A DNA stretch of 23,698 nt, taken from contig JACQRN010000172.1 of assembly GCA_016206515.1 (NCBI GenBank), forward strand, positions 1 through 23,698, in the 5' to 3' direction. This stretch comes from Planctomycetota bacterium (lineage in GTDB: Bacteria; Planctomycetota; SBBH01; JACQRN01). Under the pieces are notes generated by a model. The model worked only from the letters and a program-made list of their open reading frames with translations, made no database searches and was not told where the DNA came from. Position 1 is the first letter of the stretch. Every line of letters starts with the position of its first letter. This document shows, piece after piece, positions 14,968 through 22,214 of the stretch. Made by a program: the position numbers and the translations under genes.

Positions 14968-15753
14968 CTACCGCGACGCGGGGGAGAGTTGCATCCGCAC
15001 CAGCAGCTCCGAGGCGAGCGTCAGGTAGCCGTACGCCCCCCGCGAGTCCGGGGCGTAGTCGAGGACCGCCCTGCCGTGGCTCGGAGCCTCGGCCAGGAGT
15101 GGGTCGCGGGGGATCTGCGCGCCCAGCAGCGCCGTGGGGAAATGCTCGTCGATCTGGGCGCGCACTTCCGCGGCGGCGGTCGAGGCGCGCTCGACCATCG
15201 TCAGGACGATCCCGAGGATCGCCTGGTGGACCGCGCCCGCCCCCTTCACCTGCGCGACCGCGGCGTGCATCTGGGCCAGCCCTTCGAGGGAGAGGAACTC
15301 CGCCTGGATCGGGACGAGGACCCCGTCGCACGCCCGCAGGGCGTTGCGGGTGAGCGCCCCGAGCGCCGGCGGGCAGTCGATCAGGACGGCATCGAAGCGG
15401 TCCCGGACACGTTCCAGGGCGCGCGAGAGCCGCTCCTCCCCGTCGCGGGCGCGCCCGAGCGCCCCCTCGACCTCGCGCAGGCGGTACTGGCCGATCCAGA
15501 GCGAGACCCCGGCGACGCCGGTCGCCCGGGCGATCGTCTCGGCGCCTTCGGGGCTCTCCAGGGCGTCCGCGGTCCCCGGAACGTCCAGCTTGTCCGCCCC
15601 CAGGGAGGTCGTCGCGTTCCCCTGGGGATCGGCGTCGACCAACAGGACCCGCTGCCCCCCCAGGGCGAACGCGGCGGCGAGGTTCACCGCGGTCGTGGTC
15701 TTCCCGACGCCGCCCTTCTGGTTGGCGACGGCCAGCGTCCGGATCTCAAGCAC
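14968..15753 (-). CDS. parA: ParA/Soj chromosome-partitioning ATPase
   Basis: This 261-aa ATPase has the deviant Walker A motif KGGVGKTT at 13-20, VLLVDADPQGNATTSLG at 36-52 and the Walker B-like AVLIDCPPALG near 122-132. ATP-bound dimers coat the nucleoid and are released by ParB, which drives segregation; in some bacteria Soj also controls DnaA. I chose GTG 15753 because it has AGGGGAG upstream and matches the family start; the frame is open for 19 more codons. It overlaps the end of the dnaA-like gene by eight bases, so the three genes form one operon. Confidence 0.95.
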   Translation of the reverse strand: MLEIRTLAVANQKGGVGKTTTAVNLAAAFALGGQRVLLVDADPQGNATTSLGADKLDVPGTADALESPEGAETIARATGVAGVSLWIGQYRLREVEGALGRARDGEERLSRALERVRDRFDAVLIDCPPALGALTRNALRACDGVLVPIQAEFLSLEGLAQMHAAVAQVKGAGAVHQAILGIVLTMVERASTAAAEVRAQIDEHFPTALLGAQIPRDPLLAEAPSHGRAVLDYAPDSRGAYGYLTLASELLVRMQLSPASR

Positions 15754-16774
15754 GCACGGCTCCCCTGGCGCGGGCGAGGATCTCCGCGAACGTCCCATCC
15801 TCGTCCGCATCCGGCGCGAGGCGCCCGGCGCGGCGCAGCGCGGCGGCCGCGGCGCGCTCGTCCCCTCCCCCCGTCCGCGCGAGGGCGTCCGCGTCGAGGT
15901 CGAGCTCGAGCGCGGCGCGGTAGAACAGCCGGCGGGCCCGGACCGCGCCGGGGGGGCGGCCGCGGGAGAAGATCCTCTCCCGTCCGGTCCCGAGCACCTC
16001 CCCGACCGCGCGCAGGAGCCTCTCGACCGCCCCCTCGCGCGGGGCGAACGCCTCCCGGAGCGCCTCCGGGACCGCCGCCCCGCCGCGCACGCGCTCGCGG
16101 ATCCCCCGCAGGCGATCCAGCAGGTCCCTCACGCTGGGCGGCGGCTCGCCGATCGCCTCGCGCACCTCCCGCGCGCGGACCTGCGCGGAGACCCCCGCGA
16201 GGACGCGGCAGGCGAGCGCCACGCACAGGTCGTGGTCCGGCGGATCCAGGCGGACCGCGAACCCCTGCGAAAGCCGGCTGGCGAGCCCCTTCTGCAACCC
16301 CTTCAGGCGCCCCGGATGCTCGCGCGATGTGAAGGCGACGCGTACCCCGCGGCCCGTCCACGCGTCGAGCACCCCCCGCAGTTCCTGCTGGCAGGCGGGC
16401 TTGGTGGTCCAGGAGTCGAGATCGTCCAGGGCGACCCAGGAGAGCGTCTCGAGGCGGCGTCGCAACGGGGCGAGGGTTCCCGCGCGGATCGCCCAGCGGA
16501 TCCGCCCCGCGGGCTCCCCCGCGCCGAAGAACGCGCCCGGCATCTCGCGCCGCGCGCGCGCGCCGATCGCCCACAGCGTCGCGAGCGACTCCAACAGGTG
16601 CGTCTTGCCGTTCCCGGCGGGACCGTACAGGACGATCGGCTGGTCCGGAACGCACGTGGGAGTGCCCCCCGCGGCGACCACCGCACGATACGCCAGGTGG
16701 TTGGAAGAGGACGGCAGGAACGACGCGATGGAGCGCAGGTCAAGCGCCTCCCGTTCGCGTGCGGTCTGGGTCAT
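15746..16774 (-). CDS. DnaA-like AAA+ ATPase with divergent C-terminal domain
   Basis: The 342-aa protein matches DnaA domain III: SSSNHLAYRAVVAAGG before the Walker A motif GPAGNGKT (51-58), Walker B VALDDLD (114-120), the sensor segment VRVAFTSREHPGRL, and KGLASRLSQGFAVRLDPPD (162-180) with the arginine-finger region. Residues about 248-318 align with DnaA domain IV (AVERLLRAVGEVLGTGRERI, then RARRLFYRAALEL), but the DNA-binding signature GGRDHSTV is replaced by GGGDERAAA. The N-terminal helicase-loading domain and linker are missing: domain III starts within the first 20 residues. It may be a replication regulator (Hda-like or a ParA partner) rather than the initiator. ATG 16774 is preferred; GTG 16780 is possible. 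Confidence 0.8.
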   Translation of the reverse strand: MTQTAREREALDLRSIASFLPSSSNHLAYRAVVAAGGTPTCVPDQPIVLYGPAGNGKTHLLESLATLWAIGARARREMPGAFFGAGEPAGRIRWAIRAGTLAPLRRRLETLSWVALDDLDSWTTKPACQQELRGVLDAWTGRGVRVAFTSREHPGRLKGLQKGLASRLSQGFAVRLDPPDHDLCVALACRVLAGVSAQVRAREVREAIGEPPPSVRDLLDRLRGIRERVRGGAAVPEALREAFAPREGAVERLLRAVGEVLGTGRERIFSRGRPPGAVRARRLFYRAALELDLDADALARTGGGDERAAAAALRRAGRLAPDADEDGTFAEILARARGAVRA

Positions 16775-16832
16775 CCCCACGGGGCGGATACCTTATCAGG
16801 AAACGCTCGCGCGCCGCCGCGGGTGGCCCCTC

Positions 16833-16860
16833 ATTCCTCATTCCCCATTCCTCATTCCGG
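16833..16860. repeat. Array of four 7-bp units upstream of tig
   Basis: ATTCCTC, ATTCCCC, ATTCCTC and ATTCCGG follow without spacers and end four bases before the -10 box of the trigger factor gene. The spacing is exactly seven bases. The array lies between the divergent dnaA-like and tig genes. Confidence 0.7.
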
Positions 16861-16864
16861 ACAC

Positions 16865-16881
16865 TACAATCCCGCCCTCGA
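16865..16881 (+). promoter_or_regulatory. Probable -10 box of the tig-clpP1-clpP2 operon
   Basis: TACAAT at 16865-16870 matches five of six -10 bases and ends ten bases before the ATG at 16881. TTCCCC at 16841-16846, 18 bases upstream, is a weak -35 candidate inside the 7-bp array. No Shine-Dalgarno sequence precedes tig. Confidence 0.45.
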
Positions 16882-18293
16882 TGGCCAAGGCGAAGAAAAC
16901 CGACGCGCACGGACATGAGCATGCGCACGAGCATGATCACGACGAGCCCGAGAAAAAAAAGGGGGACGGCAAGCGCTTCCGCGAGGCGACGGTCACCGAG
17001 ACGGGCCCGTGCAAGCGGCGGGTGAAGATCGCCGTCGACGCCGACCGGATCCGGGCGAAGATCGAGGAGCGGTACGCGGATCTGTCCGAGAACGCGGCCC
17101 TGCCCGGATTTCGCGCGGGGAGGGCGCCGCGCGCTCTCGTCGAGAAGCGGTTCCAGAAGGAGGTCGCCGACGAGACCAAGTCCTCCCTGATGGCAGAGGC
17201 GCTGGAGGCGGCGCTCGAGGAGAAGGGGCTCTCGCTGCTGTCCGACCCGGAGCCGGTCGAGTCGTCGGTCACATTCGACCCCGAGAAAGGGCTCGACTTC
17301 GAGGCCGACATCGTGATCCGACCGGTCTTCGAGCCGAAGCCGTACGACAAGATCCGGGTCGAGACCCCTTCGACCGAGGTGACCGCTGGCCAGATCGACG
17401 AGGCGATCGAGCACCTGCGGTACGAGCGCGCCCAGTGGGGCCCGCTCGAGGGGGGCGCCCCGGGACCGAAGGACCTCCGGGTGGGGACCGCCTCCTTCTC
17501 CACGGAAGGGCGGGAGGCGTGGAAGGACGCGGTGGAGATCATGCCCGAGCGCGGGTGGATCGGCCCGTGCCCGGTGGAGAACCTCGTCGCGAAGCTCGAG
17601 GGGAAGGGGGCCGGTTCCTCGCTGACGTTCGAGGTCGAGATGCCACAGACCCACCCCGAGCCGGAGCTGCGCGGCCGCAAGGGGACGCTCTCCTTCTCGA
17701 TCGAGGAGGTCAAGCGCGCCCGGCTGCCGGAGCTCGACGACGCCTTCGCGAAGAGCCAGCGGTGCGAGTCGGTCGAGGACCTCCGCGGCAAGGTCGCCAG
17801 GATGCTCCAGGCCGAGCGCGAGCGCGACGCGGACCTCGCCGTGCGCCACTCGGTCCGCGAGCAGCTCGTGAAGGAGAACACCTTCGATCTGCCCGAGGAG
17901 CTCGTGCAGCAGCAGGCGGTCCAGAACCTGCGCCGCACGTACCTCCAGCTGCGCATGCGCGGGGTCGACCCTGCGGAGATCCAGAAGCACCTCGAGGACC
18001 TCCAGAAGGACTCCCTGGTCAGCGCGGTGTTCTCCCTGCGGTCCTTCTTCATCCTGGAGGAGATCGCCAAGAAGGAGAAGATCTTCGCGACCGAGGAGGA
18101 GGTCGAGCGGCGCATCCGCGCGCTGGCCGACCGTGAGGGGGTCTCGGTCGAGCGGATCCGCCAACGGCTTGAACGGACCGGCGACCTGTCGGAGCTCCGC
18201 TCCGTGATCCGGCATGAGGCGGTCGAGGACCTCATCCTCCAGCGCGCCGGCGCGCCCTCCCCGAAGAAGCCCGGGAAGGGGAAGAAGGCATGA
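16881..18293 (+). CDS. tig: Trigger factor chaperone with His-rich N-terminus
   Basis: The 470-aa protein is the ribosome-bound chaperone that meets nascent chains. The ribosome-binding signature is GFRAGRAP (76-83). An added N-terminus carries six alternating histidines (residues 10-20, HGHEHAHEHDH) before a Lys-rich stretch and could bind metal ions. The FKBP-like PPIase domain (about 197-280) is reduced: the VDGE.F and IPGFE motifs of the family are absent, replaced by FSTEGREAWKD and RGWIGPCPVENLVAKLEGKG, so isomerase activity is doubtful. The C-terminal chaperone arms (about 285-450) are intact, and the end is Lys-rich. ATG 16881 follows a -10 box directly. The stop overlaps clpP1 as ATGA, linking folding and proteolysis in one operon. 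Confidence 0.93.
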   Translation: MAKAKKTDAHGHEHAHEHDHDEPEKKKGDGKRFREATVTETGPCKRRVKIAVDADRIRAKIEERYADLSENAALPGFRAGRAPRALVEKRFQKEVADETKSSLMAEALEAALEEKGLSLLSDPEPVESSVTFDPEKGLDFEADIVIRPVFEPKPYDKIRVETPSTEVTAGQIDEAIEHLRYERAQWGPLEGGAPGPKDLRVGTASFSTEGREAWKDAVEIMPERGWIGPCPVENLVAKLEGKGAGSSLTFEVEMPQTHPEPELRGRKGTLSFSIEEVKRARLPELDDAFAKSQRCESVEDLRGKVARMLQAERERDADLAVRHSVREQLVKENTFDLPEELVQQQAVQNLRRTYLQLRMRGVDPAEIQKHLEDLQKDSLVSAVFSLRSFFILEEIAKKEKIFATEEEVERRIRALADREGVSVERIRQRLERTGDLSELRSVIRHEAVEDLILQRAGAPSPKKPGKGKKA

Positions 18294-18880
18294 GCCCCGG
18301 GAACGACGACAAGGAGAACAAGGAAGAGAAGGGCCCCAAGGGGGTCGCGGACCGCCTCCTGAAGGCGCGCACGATCATCCTGTCGGGAGGGATCTCCCAG
18401 AAGATGGCCCGGGAGGTGATCGGGCAGCTGCTGGCGCTCGACGCCGAGTCGGACAAGCCGATCCGCCTCTTTCTCAACTCGCAGGGTGGGCACGTGGAGA
18501 GCGGCGACACGATCTACGACACGATCAAGTTCATCCGCTCGCCCGTCCAGATGATCGGCACCGGGTTCGTCGCCTCGGCCGGCGTGACGATCTTCCTGGG
18601 CGCGCGCAAGGACCTGCGCTTCTGCCTGCCGAACACGCGGTTCCTCATCCACCAGCCGTCCGGCGGGATGCGCGGCGACGCCACCGACATCTGGATCGAG
18701 GCGGAGGAGATCGTGAAGATGCGCCAACGGCTCAACGAGCTGATCGCCCGGGAGACCGGCCAGGGCGTCGAACGCGTGGAGAAGGACACCGACCGCAACT
18801 GCTGGATGTCCGCCGAGGAGGCGATCGCCTATGGGCTGCTCGGAAGGATCATCCGCAGCGCGAAGGAGCTCCCCTCATGA
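18290..18880 (+). CDS. clpP1: ClpP-family protease subunit with Asn in the catalytic triad
   Basis: The 196-aa subunit has the ClpP fold. The nucleophile is Ser96 (GFVASAG) and the base His121 (RFLIHQP). The third residue, Asp in DTERD-type motifs, is Asn170 here (KDTDRNCWMSAEEA). The same Ser-His-Asn set is known in Listeria monocytogenes ClpP1, which works with a canonical ClpP2. The oxyanion and substrate strand NSQGGHVESG is close to normal. The N-terminus is charged, with no obvious propeptide. Its ATG overlaps the tig stop, and its own TGA overlaps the clpP2 ATG. A mixed ClpP1-ClpP2 tetradecamer is likely, by comparison with other tandem clpP loci. Confidence 0.93.
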   Translation: MSPGNDDKENKEEKGPKGVADRLLKARTIILSGGISQKMAREVIGQLLALDAESDKPIRLFLNSQGGHVESGDTIYDTIKFIRSPVQMIGTGFVASAGVTIFLGARKDLRFCLPNTRFLIHQPSGGMRGDATDIWIEAEEIVKMRQRLNELIARETGQGVERVEKDTDRNCWMSAEEAIAYGLLGRIIRSAKELPS

Positions 18881-19488
18881 GCATCCTGATCCCGACCGTC
18901 ATCGAGAAGACCGGCCGCGGGGACCGCGCCTACGACATCTACTCGCGCCTGCTCAAGGAGCGGATCGTCTTCCTGGGGACCCCGATCGACGACCACGTGG
19001 CGAGCCTGGTGATCGCGCAGCTTCTGTTCCTCCACAGCGAGGACCGGGATCGCGACATCCGCGTGTACGTCAACTCCCCCGGGGGGAGCGTCACCTCGGG
19101 ACTCGCCATCTACGACACGATGCAGCACCTGCCGTGCGACATCGAGACGGTCTGCGTCGGGCAGGCGGCCTCCCTCGGCGCGGTCCTGGCCGCCGCCGGG
19201 ACGAAGGGGAAGCGGTACGCGCTCCCCCACGCGCGGATCATGCTCCACCAGCCCTGGGGAGGAACCCAGGGGACCGCCGCCGACATCCAGCTGCAGGCGA
19301 AGGAGATCCTGCGCCTGCGCCAGGAGCTCAACGCGATCCTCGCGCGCCACACCGGCCGCACCGTGGCCCAGGTCGAGGAGGACACCCAGCGCGACTTCTT
19401 CATGTCCCCGGACGAGGCGGTCCGCTACGGGATCCTCGACGAGGTGCTCACGCCGGGGAAGGCGAAGAAGGAGCAGCAGAAAACGTAG
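18877..19488 (+). CDS. clpP2: ClpP protease subunit, canonical
   Basis: The 203-aa serine protease subunit has the full triad: Ser99 in GQAASLGA, His124 in RIMLHQP and Asp173 in DTQRDFFMSPDEA. It begins with IPTVIEKTGRGDRAYDIYSR, a typical start after or near propeptide cleavage, and has NSPGGSVTSG for substrate binding. Together with ClpX it degrades unfolded and tagged proteins in the cytoplasm. The start codon overlaps the clpP1 stop as ATGA, so the two are made in a fixed ratio. The tail is Lys- and Gln-rich. Confidence 0.96.
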   Translation: MSILIPTVIEKTGRGDRAYDIYSRLLKERIVFLGTPIDDHVASLVIAQLLFLHSEDRDRDIRVYVNSPGGSVTSGLAIYDTMQHLPCDIETVCVGQAASLGAVLAAAGTKGKRYALPHARIMLHQPWGGTQGTAADIQLQAKEILRLRQELNAILARHTGRTVAQVEEDTQRDFFMSPDEAVRYGILDEVLTPGKAKKEQQKT

Positions 19489-19492
19489 CGAT

Positions 19493-19530
19493 CTGACAAC
19501 GTCCGAACCCGGGCTATACTTCCCCCGGCA
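19493..19530 (+). promoter_or_regulatory. clpX promoter
   Basis: CTGACA (19493-19498) and TATACT (19515-19520) are 16 bases apart, and each matches five of six consensus bases. The -10 box ends nine bases before the clpX ATG at 19530, with no Shine-Dalgarno sequence between. This is the best sigma-70-type promoter in the window and predicts a leader of only a few bases. Confidence 0.6.
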
Positions 19531-20876
19531 TGGCGGACAACCCGCGCAGGACCAAGGGGAGGCTCGGAAAGTACGACAACGAGCTGTGCACCTTCTGCGG
19601 AAGCGGGCCGCCGCTCGTGGACCACCTGATCCGCGGCCCGGCGAACATCTTCATCTGCAACAACTGCGTCACGGAGTGCGGCGCGATCATCAAGGAGGAG
19701 CAGCGCAAGAACCGGCGCTCGGCGCCGTCGCTGACGCGCGTCCCGCGACCGCGCGACATCAAGGCGCGGCTCGACGAGTACGTCATCGGACAGGAGGCGT
19801 GCAAGAAGTTCCTGTCGGTCGCGGTGCACAACCACTACGTCCGGCTGCAGCACGGCGTGGAGGAGGATGGCGTCGAGATCGAGAAGTCGAACATCCTGAT
19901 GATCGGCCCGACGGGGTGCGGCAAGACGCTGCTGGCGCGCACGCTCGCCCGCATCCTCGACGTGCCGTTCGCGATCGGGGACGCCACCACGCTGACCGAG
20001 GCGGGGTACGTCGGCGAGGACGTCGAGAACCTGCTGCTGCGCCTCCTGCAGGCGTGCGACTTCGACGTCGCGCGCGCGCAGCAGGGGATCGTCTACATCG
20101 ACGAGATCGACCAGATCGGGAAGACCTGGCACAACGTCTCGATCACCCGCGACGTGTCGGGGGAGGGCGTGCAGCAGGCGCTCCTGAAGATGCTCGAGGG
20201 GTCCGTCGCGAACGTCCCCCCCCAGGGCGGACGCAAGCACCCCGAGCAGCAGTACATCCAGGTGGACACGCGCAACATCCTGTTCATCTGCGGCGGGACC
20301 TTCACCGGGCTCACCGACATCATCGCGCGCCGCGTCGGGAAGGGCGCGGTCGGGTTCCGCTCGGAGGGGGGGCTCGGGACCCGGCCGGACCCGACCACGT
20401 ACCTGCCGCAGGTCGCCACCGAGGACCTCATCGAGTTCGGGATGATCCCCGAGTTCGTCGGGCGCCTGCCGGTGGTCGCCCCGCTCGAACCGATGAGCGC
20501 CGAGGCGCTCGTGAAGGTGCTCACCGATCCGAAGAACGCCCTGGTGCGGCAGTACCAGCGCCTCTTCGAACTCGAGGGGTGCGAGCTGGAGGTCACCCCC
20601 GACGCCCTGGTGGAGATCGCAACCCAGGCGCTCGCGCGGGGGACCGGCGCGCGCGGCCTGCGCTCGATCCTGGAGGGGATCATGCTCGACGTGATGTACG
20701 AGCTCCCCTCCCACGGGAAGGCGATCCACTACCGCATCACGCCCGCGGTCGTACGCGGCGAGCGGAAGGTGATCACGCGCCCCCTGATGAAGGCCGTAAG
20801 CGCACCGTCCCCGGCCGCCACGAGCGAGATCGCCCCGCCGCAGGCGCAGGAGCCGGAGAAGAAGGAAATCGCGTAG
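19530..20876 (+). CDS. clpX: ClpX AAA+ unfoldase
   Basis: The 448-aa protein has an N-terminal C4 zinc-binding domain (Cys20, Cys23, Cys43, Cys46), Walker A GPTGCGKT (126-133), pore loop GYVGED (159-164), Walker B IVYIDEID (187-194), the RKH loop GGRKHPEQ, a ClpP-docking loop with VGF (274-276) in place of IGF, and sensor 2 GARGLR. It unfolds substrates with ATP and feeds them to ClpP. The tail past about 420 is Ala- and Pro-rich and less conserved. It lies 41 bases after clpP2 and has its own promoter, so it can be made apart from the peptidase. Confidence 0.97.
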   Translation: MADNPRRTKGRLGKYDNELCTFCGSGPPLVDHLIRGPANIFICNNCVTECGAIIKEEQRKNRRSAPSLTRVPRPRDIKARLDEYVIGQEACKKFLSVAVHNHYVRLQHGVEEDGVEIEKSNILMIGPTGCGKTLLARTLARILDVPFAIGDATTLTEAGYVGEDVENLLLRLLQACDFDVARAQQGIVYIDEIDQIGKTWHNVSITRDVSGEGVQQALLKMLEGSVANVPPQGGRKHPEQQYIQVDTRNILFICGGTFTGLTDIIARRVGKGAVGFRSEGGLGTRPDPTTYLPQVATEDLIEFGMIPEFVGRLPVVAPLEPMSAEALVKVLTDPKNALVRQYQRLFELEGCELEVTPDALVEIATQALARGTGARGLRSILEGIMLDVMYELPSHGKAIHYRITPAVVRGERKVITRPLMKAVSAPSPAATSEIAPPQAQEPEKKEIA

Positions 20877-20885
20877 TCTGATCGC

Positions 20886-22214
20886 ATGCCCCTCGCCCTC
20901 TGGGCCGTGGAAGGGCCCCACCGCGGCGCCGTCTACCCGCTGGGAGGGACGGAGGTCCGGATCGGCCGAGGGATGGACTGCGAGATCCTGCTGGCGGACC
21001 CCGACGCCTCGCGGCTGCACGCGACGCTCCGGGCCCGGCAAGGAGGGTGGGCTCTTGCGGACGCCGGGAGCCGGAACGGCACGCGAGTCAATGGCGTCCC
21101 CGCGCGCGCGCGCGACCTGGAGCCGGGGGATCGGATCCGGATCGGTTCGACCGACCTGGTCCTGATCGAGCAGAGCGAGGCGCCGCGGTGGGTCAGCGAC
21201 CCCACCCCGGTGGCGCACGCCCTTGCGAACCCCCCGACCCCATCGAGCGCGCCCCTGCAGGAGACGGGCGGGGAGGGGATGGAAGGGTTTCTCGGGGGCT
21301 CCGGGGCGATGAAGAAGATCTTCTCCCTCCTGGAGAAGGCGTTCCCCACCGACGCGCCGGTCCTGGTCACCGGGGAGAGCGGCACGGGGAAGGAGCTCGT
21401 CGCCCGGGCGCTCCACCGCAACGGACCGACGCGCGGCGGGCCGTGGGTCGTCGTCCATTGCGCGGCCCTGCCGGGCGGCACGCTGGAGAGCGAGCTGTTC
21501 GGCCACGAGAAGGGAGCGTTCACCGGGGCGCACGCCCGCCGCCTGGGCCGTTTCGAAATGGCCCACGGCGGCACGATCTTCCTCGACGAGGTGGGCGAGA
21601 TCCCCCCCGACACCCAGGCGAAGCTCCTGCGGGTCCTCGATCACGGGGAATTCCAGCGGGTCGGGGGGAACGAGACGATCCGCTCCCGCTTCCGGCTCGT
21701 CGCGGCGACGAACCGCGACCTGGAGGTGGCCGTGCGCGCCGGGACCTTCCGGCAGGACCTGTTCTTCCGGCTCCAGGTCCTCCGGGTCCACCTGCCGCCC
21801 CTCCGGGAGCGTACGGGGGATGTCCCCCTGCTGGCGACACACTTCCTGGACCACTTCTGCCGCGCTCGCTCGATGGGAATGAAGCGGCTCGCGCCCGGCG
21901 CGCTCGCGCTGCTGGAGTCTTATCCCTGGCCCGGGAACGTGCGCGAGATGAAGAACCGGATGGAGTCCCTGTCGCTGTTCCACGAGGGGGAGCAAGTGGA
22001 CGCCGAGGCGCTCCGCCGCCTGGGGCTCTTCCCCGCGGGGGCCCCCCCGCAAGGACGCCTCCCGATGAAGCGGCGCGAGCTCGAGCGGGAGGAGATCCTC
22101 CGGGCCCTGCGGGAGACCGGCGGGAACAAGAAGAAGGCCGCGGAACTCCTCGGGATCGCGCGGCGCACCCTCTACGACCGGCTCGCCGAATGGAACCTGC
22201 AACCCCCGTCCTAG
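20886..22214 (+). CDS. FHA-domain sigma-54 enhancer-binding activator
   Basis: The 442-aa regulator has an FHA domain at about 5-95 (RIGRGMDCEILL, SRLHA, SRNGTRVNG), a linker, an AAA+ domain at about 135-370 with GESGTGKE (163-170), GAFTGA (210-215) that contacts sigma-54, and GGTIFLDEVGE, and a Fis-type helix-turn-helix at the end (NKKKAAELLGIARRTLYDRL). FHA domains bind phosphothreonine, so activity is probably set by Ser/Thr phosphorylation instead of a two-component receiver. The kinase gene that overlaps its end is the natural partner. It starts nine bases after the clpX stop without a Shine-Dalgarno sequence. Target promoters cannot be named. Confidence 0.95.
   Translation: MPLALWAVEGPHRGAVYPLGGTEVRIGRGMDCEILLADPDASRLHATLRARQGGWALADAGSRNGTRVNGVPARARDLEPGDRIRIGSTDLVLIEQSEAPRWVSDPTPVAHALANPPTPSSAPLQETGGEGMEGFLGGSGAMKKIFSLLEKAFPTDAPVLVTGESGTGKELVARALHRNGPTRGGPWVVVHCAALPGGTLESELFGHEKGAFTGAHARRLGRFEMAHGGTIFLDEVGEIPPDTQAKLLRVLDHGEFQRVGGNETIRSRFRLVAATNRDLEVAVRAGTFRQDLFFRLQVLRVHLPPLRERTGDVPLLATHFLDHFCRARSMGMKRLAPGALALLESYPWPGNVREMKNRMESLSLFHEGEQVDAEALRRLGLFPAGAPPQGRLPMKRRELEREEILRALRETGGNKKKAAELLGIARRTLYDRLAEWNLQPPS

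Noticed and set aside
16793..16801. TTATCAGGA as a DnaA box upstream of the dnaA-like gene
   Set aside because: Six of nine bases match, and it is a single site, so there is no sign of an origin cluster.
13872..16880. parS site near parAB
   Set aside because: I looked for TGTTTCACGTGAAACA-type palindromes around CACGTG in the operon and across the window and found only short, imperfect cores inside genes.
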